From Ochromonas danica (taxonomy: Eukaryota > Sar > Chrysophyceae > Chromulinales > Chromulinaceae), in assembly GCA_015146655.1 (NCBI GenBank), contig VKHL01000049.1, forward strand, positions 62,001-126,000: a stretch of DNA of 64,000 nucleotides, written 5' to 3'. This document shows positions 33,259 to 44,715 of the stretch, one piece after another (the first letter of the stretch is position 1; every line of letters begins with the position of its first letter). A program made the translations under genes and the position numbers. The notes under the pieces are model-generated. The model had not been told where the DNA came from, ran no database searches, and was given only the letters and a program-made list of their open reading frames with translations.

Positions 33259-36200
33259 CTATTTCCATTGTCGTGTTGTGGAGAGATTGTCTTTACTAAG
33301 TCTTCGTTGACACTTTTCTTCATCCAACTTCTTTTGACGTGATTGCATTAATTGTTTCTCAACGGCTTGATTATCCAATTGACTCACTTTACGAACTTCA
33401 ACTGTAGGGAGAGGAGCTTTACGAATGATCTTTTCTCGTGGAGCAGTAGCATGTCCAACAAAGAATTTCTGTGCCGTACGAGCTAATGCAGAGGCAGCAT
33501 GTTTGGGTCGAGAAGTACCTTGTATTGGTGAATATGTCATCTGAGGAGAAGAAGGAGATAGATGGGTAGGACTACCAAATTCACCTTTTGTTGCTCGTAT
33601 CGTTTCATGTCGATTACGTGATGTCACAGTCTTTTGAAAGACTCCACCATTAGGAAGAATAATCTTCTTATCAATACTCTGATTGATATCCAGATTAGCT
33701 AAAGTCTCTTGGAAGCTAGATGGTAACTCCATAGATGAAAGTGCAGCTTCCATTGAAGCAGATTTGCTTTCACTTGTGAATATATCAAAGTCTTGATGAA
33801 GTGAACGAATGACATAAGGATTACATCTTGCTTCTTCAAATCGTAAACCATAAAACTCTTCTTCTTGTTCTCTTTCATCATCTTCTCTTCCACCAACACC
33901 AACACCAGGTGAGGTCATTAAAGGAATGGCAGCAATAGATTCCATAGTACGCAATGGACTATGAGCTATCATAGAAGATGATTTCAAACCACCACCACCA
34001 CTTCGATTAGTAGTAGTAAGAAGAGGAGAAAAAGAGACACGTTCAATCTCTTCTTGACTATCCAACATCTTGTCAAGTTTTTGAAGACCAGGGTCAGACA
34101 TTTTCCGACCATTTGCTCCTGTTGCAGTGGAAAGAGAAAGTTCTCCTCCAACATTGACACGATGAATCTCATTCCCTTCTAATAGACTATCATAAAGACT
34201 TTCTGATCGACTACCATGATCATCTTTTATCCTACCATTCATTCCACCAAGAAGTGGATTATTTGATTGTGATGTCATTTCAGGATATTTCCATGTTGCT
34301 AATATTTTCGCCCACTTATAAAAACGTATAATCTCATATACTCGATTTAATGATCCTGCTATTTCAACTAACTTATTCTTATGCATACGTTGAATAGAAG
34401 GAAATGTAGCATCTGTAATAGCATCACATATTTCAATGAGTGGTAGAGTGAGGATAGATGGATTGGCAGATTGATCTTCCCATCGCAGACTTTCTCCCCA
34501 CAATAAGACCTTTTCTTTCTTCTTCTTTGTCTTCTTCTTTGCTTCAGATCCACCATGGAGATGGTCTTTCTCTTCTCTATCCATTTCCACTGCTTCTTCT
34601 TCTTCTTCGTCATTGTCATCGTCCGTGTTATTGTTGTTATTGTTTTTGGTAGAAAAGTACTTTTCAGGAGAAAGTTGACGATCAAAGTCTAACAATCTTA
34701 ACATTGCTCTAGCTGCACGTAGTTCTGCTTCAGCAAATCCTGAATGATGTTCACGAATAGCCATAACTTCTAATACACCTTGTTCTATAGCATAACCATT
34801 ACAAGTTTCAATTGCTTGACGTAGACGATTTCGTGTTTTTAGACGTGGACCTGCATTATTATAAATTAATTGAACCTTTTGTAAGAATTCTTCATCAATA
34901 CCATAGACACGTCCTTCTTCAATTGTTTCACCAATTTCTTCATGATATTCATCTTCATTTGATAAAAAACGTAAAAGTGTTTTCATTATTCTACGTTTAC
35001 GATGAAGACGTAGTAAAACACTTCTTGCTTGTGTTATAATAGGATGTTGTCCTAATTCTAATCGATCTGCTTTTAATAATAATCGATTTAATTCAGAAAC
35101 ATTTTCTTTTTCTATACCTTGTTTAATTTCTTCTAATAGACGATCTTGAATATCTAATAGACGTAACATAACTTTTGCAACTTTGACTTCATGCTCAAAT
35201 ACTTTCCATATGGTTGCTTGTTGTTCTTGTTGTCGTCGAGTCATTATACCTTTATTACTACCTATTCCTGATGCTACTCGTTGGAAATCTTCATCAATAC
35301 GTGCTAATACTTCTTTAATCTTATGTACTTCACGTTTTGCAAGAAGATGACGTAAAGCAACTAAATTAGTCAAACTTTTCATCATTTTTTGAACAGAATA
35401 ACGTCTCCAATGCTTTTGAATTATAATAATAGCATTTGTTTGTTTCTTTAAGATTTCCTTTTGTCTTAACATTTCTTTCTTTAATGCAAGACGTTCTTTT
35501 TGACTTTTTTGATAAATCAAAAAATTACGTATTGTATTTTGTAATTTCTCAACATAGATAATAATCTTACTTGTTCGTTCACGTTCTAAAATAAGTCGAT
35601 CAGAATTATTCTTAAGAAAGACTCTTGCTTTACTACCAACACGCCATGATTCAACAGGTAATTTCTTTTCATTTGTTAACTGAGAAAGAATAATAGCACA
35701 AGCTTGTGCTTCATTAACTTCTTTACGTTCACGACGTTTTGATAAATGAGGAACAAGAATAGAATAAGTTGAAGCAAAACTTTGATAAGGTACACGATAA
35801 GCAAATCCACTTTTACGAATACGTATTGCTTCAAAAAGTCCAGCATAACGTAATTGACATAATGCTAAATTACCTTGTAAGATACCAGGTTTCTTTAAAT
35901 GATTAGGTTTAATACAACGAATGAAATGAGGTTCTGTCTGCTTTAATGAAGTAATCAAACTAATTAATTGATTACGAAATTGCATACCTAATGTTGTTTT
36001 AGCCCCTTTCCTTGGTGATGATCCTTCTGTATTCTTTTCAATAAATAATTCAGAAACTAGTGCTGTTTGTGAACATTCCATCACTTCACGTAATGTTTGA
36101 CTTAATGTATCACGATTCTTATCTAAGAAATTTGTTACATTATATTCCACACCACCAGCAAAATGTAAGACTGTAAAACAATCAGGTTTTGTTTTATTCT

Positions 36201-37914
36201 TCACGAAATAACGATTAGCATGAGATTTGTTATTACCAAATGTCTTTTCTAGTTTGCTAATATATGTCAAATCGGTAGCATTACCTAAAGAACATTCTTC
36301 TTCTAATAAGGCTAAGATACCATATGGTTTACCTTCTAAGAGATTAACACAATCATTATTATCTTCAAATGTAATTGCTTCTAAAGGAATGGATTCTTCT
36401 TCATACATGATTTTCTCATAAGAAAAGATCACTTCATTAAAATGTGATTGTAACTTTTCATTTGCATAGTTAATACATAATTGTTCAAATGAATTTAAAT
36501 CAAATACTTCAAATCCAAAGATATCCAATATACCAATAGAGAAGTTTGCATCTTCTGTACGTAAAGTATTGTTCACACGATGAATGACATAGTCAAAGAG
36601 ATTAGAATACATTGTCTTTGACAAGGTATCACGATTATCAATAGCTTGACTCTCTGTCAATTTGATTGAAACAATACTACCACGACCCATTTGTACTTTC
36701 TTTTCAATTAACGACATACTAAAAAGATCAATTTGTACTCCAAAGAGATCAGCACATTTTAATAGAATTGATTGACCAGTAGAACTAATACAAGAATGAT
36801 CACCACTTGTTGCTTTCTCAAAGGAGATATTTCCTAAGAGTAAGATACCAGATAGTATACGAAAGATATTCTCAATAGTACTAGTAGAGAATTGTAATGT
36901 AGTCATAGCTTGTAATGTATCTTTAAACTCTGCTGCATCATCAACATTCTCAATAGAAAGACAAGAAGATTGATTAAGATAGAAGTATTCCTTAGCATGA
37001 TTCAAATAAAGACGATCTTTCATCACACTATCAGCTCCACTTAGTAACTGATAAAAGATGTGATAGTTACGTTCATTGGTATTTTGTGATACTACACGAG
37101 ACTTCTCCAACAAGTAATTGATAATCTCACAACCCATGATACGGAACTGTCGATCAAAACCTACTTTCATCCACTTGCCAAAACGAGATGAGTTATCTAA
37201 TCCACACAGAAATCACACAAAAATCCCATCGACATGGTGAGAAAGAAATAGACAACAAAGGAAAGAAGCATGAGACTTACTATTTCGAAGAGTCTTAGCA
37301 TTTCCTAATGCTTCTAGCAAAGGATTTGATTGTAAAATCTTTGTCTCCATTCCAGCTTCTCCAGCTCCTGCAGCTGTTCCTTTCATTTTACTATCTGGTG
37401 CGACATTGGCTAGATAGGCGAGGACCTTCTTGGTCGTCTCTGTCTTACCAGCACCTGATTCACCACTAATTAATACTGATTGGTTCTTTCGATTGTCTTG
37501 AAGTTGCTTATAGGCAGTCGCAGCAGTGACGAAGACGTGCGGATAGAGACTGTTGCTCTCTTGTGCTCGTCGAATATCACGTTCTCCATAGATATCCAAT
37601 GACTCAAAAGGGTTCACTGCAACCAAAATAGACCCTACATGTGTGTAAATATGCTTCTTTTGAAATCGATTACGAATATGATGTAGAATGGCTCCTTCAC
37701 TCAATTCGTCGAGGTCCACGAGATTTTCCACGAAATCATCAATGTGACTACCGCAAGGTTCAAGTTTCTGTTTTAAATCTAACACACGAAATTTTAGAAT
37801 TCCTTTATCAGTTTGAAACTCTAAGACAGAGTTCTTGAACTCTTTTAGGGTACCCACGAGCCAGGCATGGTCTTCATGGGGTACCCAGTAGCGCTCCCCC
37901 ACGGAATAGCTCAT
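33259..37914 (-). CDS. Myosin heavy chain with helical-repeat tail
   Basis: Exons 37914-37281 and 37196-33259 give 1523 residues. An SH3-like N-terminus (about 5-50) precedes the motor: P-loop GESGAGKT (151-158), switch I NNSSRFGK, switch II LDIFGFEVF, the actin-binding HFIRCIKPNHLKKPG, and converter LRYAGLFEAIRIRKSGF. One or two IQ-like motifs follow (AIIIIQKHWRRYSVQKM). The next 300 residues repeat a pattern ending in ARAMLRLLD/ARSVLLRLH rather than forming a plain coiled coil. The C-terminus is disordered with Asn/Asp/Glu runs and ends in a basic, Gln-rich segment. No FYVE, MyTH4 or DIL domain is seen. The class is not assigned; such motors usually carry cargo or organise actin. Confidence 0.92.
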
Positions 37915-38311
37915 AGAGAAGATCTGGTACTATGAAAACTCACTATTTAAAACAACTCACAGTCGAAAGAAGAAATACTAATTATATAAATAGCACAAGA
38001 TTATATAGATTGGCTTGCTAATTGCAAAACTCCCGTCACAGAAAAAGATCCACCGCGAGCAGAGAAATGGACCAAACAGTCACCCGAAAAACCAGTTAAC
38101 CGACCCGAAAAACATTTTTCCCCCGAAAAATACACGGAAACTTCCCGCCGTGCTCACTTAACTTAAGACGAGAATGGTACGAAACGAATTTTCCCACAGA
38201 AACAAACAAAAGCTGTTGATCAGTTCGAAGTTCCAGAAGTTAGTGATCTTAGTGTCCCTCAAGATCTGCTATTCTGACCTTGTTACTGAGTCAAGAGTTT
38301 AATTCAACGTC
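37915..38311. promoter_or_regulatory. Divergent promoter region, myosin / RING protein
   Basis: 397 bases between head-to-head start codons. It contains TTCCCGC near 38147, the same E2F-like core as upstream of kinesin-4, and several repeats of CCCGAAAAA (near 38080-38130). Confidence 0.45.
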
Positions 38312-39809
38312 ATGAGTAGTGCTGTTAATTCCTCCGATATCTCATCCCTGCTGGATTTGGAATCAGCAAGAAATCGATCTACTCCTTCAACTTCTTCTTC
38401 GTCAACACCCCTCGCTGGTACTGGGAATGTCCGTCGTAATAATACCACACCTACTACAAGTGATGCTACCATTACTCCAAACACTGCTCAGCCTCCTTCT
38501 GAAGGAGATCGATCATTTGCTCAGTTGGAACAGTCGCTCAACATGGAGCTCAGTCGACATAGCGGCTATCTAAAGATCTACATCCCCTTCTTCCTTTTGC
38601 TATTCATCAAGTTTCTAATCAATCACCTGGCCACTGGTCTCCTTGTCCTATCCTTTCTTGTTGGTATCAAAAGACTTCGTGACGTTCTCGATATACAATT
38701 ATCCTTAAAGAGTCATATGAACACCAAAGTTCTCATCTGGACAACATTTATTGCGTCCATGCTATTGCTCTCTTTTTACTCATTCTTAGACATGTTGGAA
38801 TATGGTGAAGATCTACAAAGTCGAATGCTCTTTGTCTATGCCTCCAAGGGGGAAGGACGATTCTCTTTCTTTGAGGTCATGTGGAATTGCTGGCTGACTG
38901 ATTTGTTCGTTCAAATATTCAGTCTTTTGGTACGTTCGTTACTCTGTTTGGGGTTGTCCTCAGAGTATTTGTCTTCCTTTCGGAGGACGTGCCAGTCATC
39001 GAATCGTGGAACAGTGGGCTGCCTGGGGTTGATTATGCGGACTTTGCGTCTTTCTCCTTCTACCATTGCGACGAATTGCCACGATATTGAAAGTGGAGCT
39101 ACAAGCGTGAGAGCATCGAATAGTAGCCATCGTCAGCAAGCGCCGACGCCAACTGCTGGAGTGGGTCTCGTCACTCGACGAACTGTTTCCACCTCCGATT
39201 CACTTGCCTCTCAAACAACAACCGCTCAGGCCGACGACAGCAGTGCTTCAGAAACATCAGATGCAGCATCCATGGATGGTCTCCTTATGCGGAAGTTGTC
39301 CAATCTGGTTGAAATGTCGTTTTACCTCTATCGAAGTCTCTTACCCATTCCTTTATGGGTGGACTATCTTAAAGGCGGAGCCTTTGGGAAGGGGTTGTTT
39401 CCTGTCCTTTATGTTGCATTGAAATTAGCTGATGTGTCCTTAAAATTGAGAGGCTATGCGGAGGCATTGGAGTATTTCGCGGGTCATAAGCCGGTAAGTG
39501 TTGATAAAGCAATTGTAGATGTGGTTGGCCTTGTTTTAATTGACATCTTCTGTATAGGAATATGGTCGTTATAGCACCAGCAGTGAATATGATGCTCATT
39601 GTTCAAATCATGACTGCCCTATTTGCTTCGATCGCCCTCAACGCCCCGTGACCTTACCGTGCAATCACATTTTTTGTGAAAGTTGTGTTGTAGCATGGTT
39701 GGAGAAAGAACGAACATGTCCTGTGTGTCGTGCTGAAGTACCATGTACAGCTTCTTCTTTGGGTACAATGAAGAAAGAAGCATTGACATTCACCCAAGTG
39801 TTGATTTGA
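38312..39809 (+). CDS. RNFT-like transmembrane RING E3 ligase
   Basis: Exons 38312-39493 and 39558-39809 give 477 residues. An acidic Ser/Thr-rich N-terminus (1-85) is followed by several membrane segments (about 88-135, 142-165, 195-220, 325-370). The second exon encodes a C3HC4 RING: CPICFDRPQRPVTLPCNHIF then CESCVVAWLEKERTCPVC. Many membrane spans followed by a C-terminal RING is the arrangement of RNFT1/RNFT2, ER-membrane ubiquitin ligases in protein quality control. A serine-rich loop between spans is larger than in animals. The RING exon is preceded by the conserved-looking LRGYAEALEYFAGHKP helix. Confidence 0.8.
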
Positions 39810-40069
39810 TTTCCTTCTCATCTAGTCAATCATCACACATGTATGCACATTGTAAATATGACTATTGACGTTTGTCTTGTTTTAACCCTTCTTTTAATGG
39901 GTTTTTGAGTGGTGAGAGTGATGTTGACGTGCTGCTGTGTGGTGTGATGATGACTCTCACGCTGTCGTCATCCTCTGCCTGCACCTCAACAAAGATGATG
40001 CATGCCAATGATCCTGCACACCTTCCCCACGCTCATTGTTGACGGAGAGAGATCGTAGAACGAAACACT

Positions 40070-40855
40070 ATGGGACATCTTGATGGAAAGCTCGCTTTGG
40101 TAACTGGTAGTACCAGTGGTATTGGCTTGGGCATTGCCAGAGCCTTAGCAGCGGAAGGTGCTGATCTAATCTTGAATGGCTTTGGTGAAGACCAAGAAAT
40201 TCGCAATCTTGTCAACTCTCTAACAAGTGAATATCATGTCAAAGTGATTCATCATCATGCTGATCTGTCTAAGGTTGAAGAGATCGAGCATATGCTGAAT
40301 CAGGTCTTGGCAGAGCGAAACATTGACATCTTGGTTAATAATGCTGGTATCCAGTATGTTGCTCCCATTGATGAGTTCCCTGTGGAGAAATGGAATGCAA
40401 TTATGAATATCAATATCAATGCTATTTTCCATACTTGTCGACTTGCTTTGCCTGCTATGAAGAAACAGAATTGGGGTCGCATAATCAATATATCTAGTGT
40501 GCATGGATTAGTTGCATCAGCTAATAAAGCACCTTATGTTGCTAGCAAACATGCTGTTGTTGGCTTTACAAAAGCTGTTGCATTAGAGACAGCAAAGTTC
40601 AATGTGACTGTCAATGCCTTGTGTCCAGGATGGGTATTGACTCCACTGGTACAAAAACAAATTATCGATCGTGCAGCTGCAGAGAAGATTTCCGTCGATG
40701 AAGCTCGTGTAAAGCTTATCTCTGAGAAGCAACCTTCTGGTAATCCTGTCACAACGGAGCAACTGGGAGCATTGGTTGTCTTTCTTTGCAGCGAGGCAGC
40801 CTCAGAAGTACGTGGAGCTGCTTGGAACATGGATGGAGGATGGGCAGCTCATTAG
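40070..40855 (+). CDS. bdhA: 3-hydroxybutyrate dehydrogenase, short-chain dehydrogenase family
   Basis: Intronless, 261 residues. The Rossmann motif is VTGSTSGIGLG (residues 11-21), followed by LVNNAGIQYV, the catalytic serine in INISSVHG and YVASK. The region KQPSGNPVTTEQLGALVVFL and the end RGAAWNMDGGW are typical of bacterial D-3-hydroxybutyrate dehydrogenase, which interconverts 3-hydroxybutyrate and acetoacetate with NAD. The lack of introns and the bacterial wording suggest acquisition from a bacterium or organelle ancestor (inference). There is no obvious targeting peptide. Its last 240 bases were copied downstream in the tandem duplication (43731-43973). Confidence 0.88.
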   Translation: MGHLDGKLALVTGSTSGIGLGIARALAAEGADLILNGFGEDQEIRNLVNSLTSEYHVKVIHHHADLSKVEEIEHMLNQVLAERNIDILVNNAGIQYVAPIDEFPVEKWNAIMNININAIFHTCRLALPAMKKQNWGRIINISSVHGLVASANKAPYVASKHAVVGFTKAVALETAKFNVTVNALCPGWVLTPLVQKQIIDRAAAEKISVDEARVKLISEKQPSGNPVTTEQLGALVVFLCSEAASEVRGAAWNMDGGWAAH

Positions 40856-43512
40856 AGCAGTAGCTTTCTTGAAAAGAAATGAAACAGATTAGTAGTCTAT
40901 CGAGTTTCGTTGTAGAATAGCCTACTACATCCAAGTTGTATGTATAGTACCTGTGTGTTTGAAAAGATCAACACCCATAAAGTGATTAATAATGATTGAC
41001 AACAGAACTGGTCATCTCAATTGGTAATTACAGTATGCAGTACAAAACATATAATCACTATTGGGCTAGTTCTTAACTACTTCCTTTTACTGATAATAAA
41101 TCTCCTACCACCAAAACGAACCACAAAACCGAATGGCTTTGCGATTATGATCAACAAATCATCAAAAGTTCAAACAGTACACAATATGTTAGAAACAAAA
41201 CAACATCACATTCGATGACCAAACTCTTTCTGCTTCAGCAATTTGACAAGATAAATACACCATCAAACTCGCGGATCGATTGCATCGCCTACACAAACTC
41301 TATAACTCAACACTAGTTCTCCACAAATAAAGCGATTTTGAAATCTCCTTTTCCTCTGACGTCACTCAAGTCGGTATCCAATAATATATCTCGCGTGAAA
41401 TGCTTTCACCGCTTGATCAGATGAAACTTGCCACCGTATGCCTTTGAAAGGCAATACACCAATGTTCTGATACTAACAACATGGTCAAAGGCCGAAGGAA
41501 GGTCATGTTCACCAGACCTTTTGATACACCTCATGCATCAATGCAGGCACGCCAGCCGCAAACTAAACAAATATAAAAGTATAATTCTCAACCACGAGAT
41601 TATGAAATGCTCCTTGCCTATTCTTCCACTGCATTCGACTCGCTGTGGCTTGATGCAGCTGGAATGCTATGAGATCTATTGCCCGAGCGATCTTTGCTCG
41701 TTGGAGACACAGAGTTGTTCCTCAGTTTCTTCTTCATATTCTGTCTTTTGATCACATTGGCATTCAACACGTAGGCTTTGAAGAACTTCTCTTGTTCTTC
41801 TTTTGAGAAACACTCTGTCTTCTTAGCAACAAAGTTATAATACAATATTCCCAGAACAACGATGACAACGAAATAGACCACTGCTGTATAATTATCCTGA
41901 TGAAAGAATGCCAATGCCACTGCAATAAACGCAAATATCAAGGCGCCGATGCAAGCAGAAGCTATTCCCATGGGATTGGTAAACTCGTGTTCTAGTGCAG
42001 AGTAGCGTTGTCGATACACCACAAACGCTGCACAGAGACACACGTTCACCATACACGTGCTTAACATACAGATACCAAAAAGAGTCTCCGAGATGTCGTT
42101 CACAGTCACATGCAAGATGTAAAGAACAGCCAGGCTAATTATTGATCCAGTCAGAACAGCTGCATACGGTGCATCATATGCTCCATATGTTCGCTTTAAG
42201 AACGACGGCATTAGCCCAGACTGCGCCATCGAATGCAGTTGTTGACCAAACGCATACATGTAGCCATATGCAGTCCCAATGGTTGGAGGGAGCGCCAGGA
42301 GTCCCACCAAATTTTTGTGTTTTGTTATATTTAACCCTTGAAAAAAGCCATAAGCCATGAAGTGCGGGTAATTGGCTAGAACCACAGGGCCATATGGAGG
42401 AATACTTCCTGTGGTCAACAAGATACAGAAAGCTGTAAACACCATCAATAGCATAACCACAATCATCACTCGGGGAAGTTTCTTGCCAGGCTTGTCCACA
42501 TTGTTACAAGCCAAGGTGAGAGGCTCGATACCTTTAAAGAACCAGGTCATCAGGGGAAACCAACGCAGATAGCTCGTCATGCTTTGGCCCACGTGATGGT
42601 TCGACGGAAAATACATCACATCATCGTTGGGAATATTAGAAATGCAATATATGCCCACCAATGCTAGAGCGACTAGGGAGAATGCGACACTCCACCACCA
42701 TATCCAAGGTCCGCCGACGCACATGAAAGGAATTCCAAAACCATAAAAGGCAATGTAAATATAAAAAGAAGCTGTGGAAGACAGACCAATAGCAGCACGA
42801 ATGATTTCGTCGACACTATCCAGGGAAGCAGACACGAACAAAATATAGGCCACGCTCTCACATAGGCCTGCATCATAGCCTACTCTTGGGCCCAGTGAAC
42901 AACGCACATAACCAAATGACCCTCCAGCGAAGGGAAGGATGGAAGCCATCTCAGCTAGACAAAACGTCAAGCATACGTACCCCATGGCTACGACGGTCAA
43001 GGAGATGAGACATTCCCACAATCCCATCGTAAGTGCTTCATTCCAATCCATAAACTGACCTCCTACGATAATGCTGACACCCATGAAGAAGACTTGAAGA
43101 GGAGATGCTTCATACTTCAAGGAGGTAATCTCTCGCGTTTTCAGAACTTCAGTCTCTTCTGCACCAATGACACTTGCTGATTTAGGTTCCGGCTCAACCC
43201 TTGTAACATGCATGATTTGATTACTAATATGATGTTAGATATATGAAAGAATACTAAACAGGCAGATGTTCTTTTGTTTGATTGTGAGGAGGTGTGGTGG
43301 CATATCAATCGTCAACTCAGAACTACCGCGGAAGAAGAACATCTTCTTCCTTCTTTTCTCCTGGTCATGTGTTGGGAGAGGTCCGAGGTGCCCATTCGAC
43401 AAGAAAGGGTGGCTGAGAGAGCATCTGTGAAACACTCCCGGCGATACAGACTGCCACACCGCACGGGGGTGCGCCAACACGCCAACTTGACGCCCAACTT
43501 TGCCATCGAAAT
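40619..43512. repeat. Tandem duplication unit 1 (dehydrogenase 3' end plus transporter)
   Basis: This stretch matches 43731-46568 at an offset of 3098-3119 bases. It runs from inside the dehydrogenase gene, through the spacer and transporter copy 1, to about 300 bases upstream of that transporter. The spacer 40856-41617 holds no gene. Confidence 0.9.
41618..43213 (-). CDS. APC-family transporter, ethanolamine permease-like, copy 1
   Basis: Intronless, 531 residues with about 12 membrane segments between residues 40 and 470. FAGGSFGYVRCSLGP and the early GGQFMDWNEAL match the substrate region of APC-superfamily permeases; the closest recalled relatives are bacterial ethanolamine and amino acid permeases. 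The cytosolic tail is basic and Ser-rich (KKLRNNSVSPTSKDRSGNRS). The ATG at 43213 follows the same context as in copy 2. Copy 2 (44716-46311) is identical in protein sequence over roughly the last 335 residues but differs at scattered sites before that. Confidence 0.85.
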   Translation of the reverse strand: MHVTRVEPEPKSASVIGAEETEVLKTREITSLKYEASPLQVFFMGVSIIVGGQFMDWNEALTMGLWECLISLTVVAMGYVCLTFCLAEMASILPFAGGSFGYVRCSLGPRVGYDAGLCESVAYILFVSASLDSVDEIIRAAIGLSSTASFYIYIAFYGFGIPFMCVGGPWIWWWSVAFSLVALALVGIYCISNIPNDDVMYFPSNHHVGQSMTSYLRWFPLMTWFFKGIEPLTLACNNVDKPGKKLPRVMIVVMLLMVFTAFCILLTTGSIPPYGPVVLANYPHFMAYGFFQGLNITKHKNLVGLLALPPTIGTAYGYMYAFGQQLHSMAQSGLMPSFLKRTYGAYDAPYAAVLTGSIISLAVLYILHVTVNDISETLFGICMLSTCMVNVCLCAAFVVYRQRYSALEHEFTNPMGIASACIGALIFAFIAVALAFFHQDNYTAVVYFVVIVVLGILYYNFVAKKTECFSKEEQEKFFKAYVLNANVIKRQNMKKKLRNNSVSPTSKDRSGNRSHSIPAASSHSESNAVEE

Positions 43513-43562
43513 GTAATATTGCATGTTGGCAATTTATGTTAGAATCGAAAGTGATAATTGCC
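43214..43562. other. Spacer upstream of transporter copy 1
   Basis: The first 300 bases are the transporter promoter, homologous but diverged from 46312-46566. Beyond about 43513 the match stops and an AT-rich stretch leads into the aminotransferase fragment. Open frames here are not supported as genes. Confidence 0.5.
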
Positions 43563-43726
43563 ATAGTTATCCTGTTTATGTAGATATATCTGTTATGATG
43601 CGCCAAAAGTGTTTGTGATCAAGCAACACTCTCCCTTGCAATCCAACCAATGACTTCTTCCCTGATGTCCATGCCTTGCCGAGGGCTGATATCTATTATA
43701 TTTGCTCCCCTAATAATCCTACTGTG
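43563..43726 (+). pseudogene. Fragment of LL-diaminopimelate aminotransferase exon 1
   Basis: Matches 48133-48317 of the intact gene, for instance ATCCTGTTTATGTAGATA and GCCGAGGGCTGATATCTA. It is about 24 bases shorter inside and carries scattered substitutions, so it cannot encode protein. It ends within one or two bases of where dehydrogenase-derived sequence begins. Confidence 0.9.
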
Positions 43727-43730
43727 TGAC

Positions 43731-43973
43731 CAACCTGCTGCGTCCAGTTTTGGTGTCGACTACACTGGTACAAAAACAAATTATCGATCGTGCAGCTGCA
43801 GAGAAGATTTCCGTCGATGAAGCTCGTGTATAGCTTATCTCTGAGAAGCAACCTTCTGGTAATCCTGTCACAACGGAGCAACTGGGAGCATTGGTTGTCT
43901 TTCTTTGCAGCGAGGCAGCCTCAGAAGTACGTGGAGCTGCTTGGAACATGGATGGAGGATGGGCAGCTCATTA
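43731..43973 (+). pseudogene. 3' fragment of the 3-hydroxybutyrate dehydrogenase gene
   Basis: Near-identical to 40619-40855, ending at the same TAG. It lacks the first two thirds of the gene, and one base change creates an in-frame stop (GTGTAAAGC to GTGTATAGC near 43827). Confidence 0.92.
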
Positions 43974-44715
43974 GAGCAGTAGCTTTCTTGAAAAGAAATG
44001 AAACAGATTAGTAGTCTATCGAGTTTCGTTGTAGAATAGCCTACTACATCCAAGTTGTATGTATAGTACCTGTGTGTTTGAAAAGATCAACACCCATAAA
44101 GTGATTAATAATGATTGACAACAGAACTGGTCATCTCAATTGGTAATTACAGTATGCAGTACAAAACATATAATCACTATTGGGCTAGTTCTTAACTACT
44201 TCTTTTTAATGAAAATAAGCCAAATGACGCATAAAACAGAGTGGCTCGGTGATTATCATCAACAAATCATTGCTTCAAACAGGATGCAATAAGTTCGAAA
44301 CTATACATCACATTGACCAAACTCTATCTGCTTCAGCAGTTTGACAAGATAAATATACCACCAAACGCGTCGATCGATTGCATCACCTACACAAACTCTA
44401 TAACTCAACACTAGTTCTCCACAAATAAAGCGATTTTGAAATCTCCTTTTCCTCTGACGTCACTCAAGTCGGTATCCAATAATATATCTCGCGTGAAATG
44501 CTTTCACCGCTTGATCAGATGAAACTTGCCACCGTATGCCTTTGAAAGGCAATACACCAATGTTCTGATACTAACAACATGGTCAAAGGCCGAAGGAAGG
44601 TCATGTTCACCAGACCTTTTGATACACCTCATGCATCAATGCAGGCACGCCAGCCGCAAACTAAACAAATATAAAAGTATAATTCTCAACCACGAGATTA
44701 TGAAATGCTCCTTGC

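Noticed and set aside
34368-35039. Antisense frames within the myosin gene
   Set aside because: Shadows of a strongly supported motor and tail frame.
43235-43606. Frames upstream of transporter copy 1
   Set aside because: They are not conserved in the matching region of unit 2, so they are promoter sequence.
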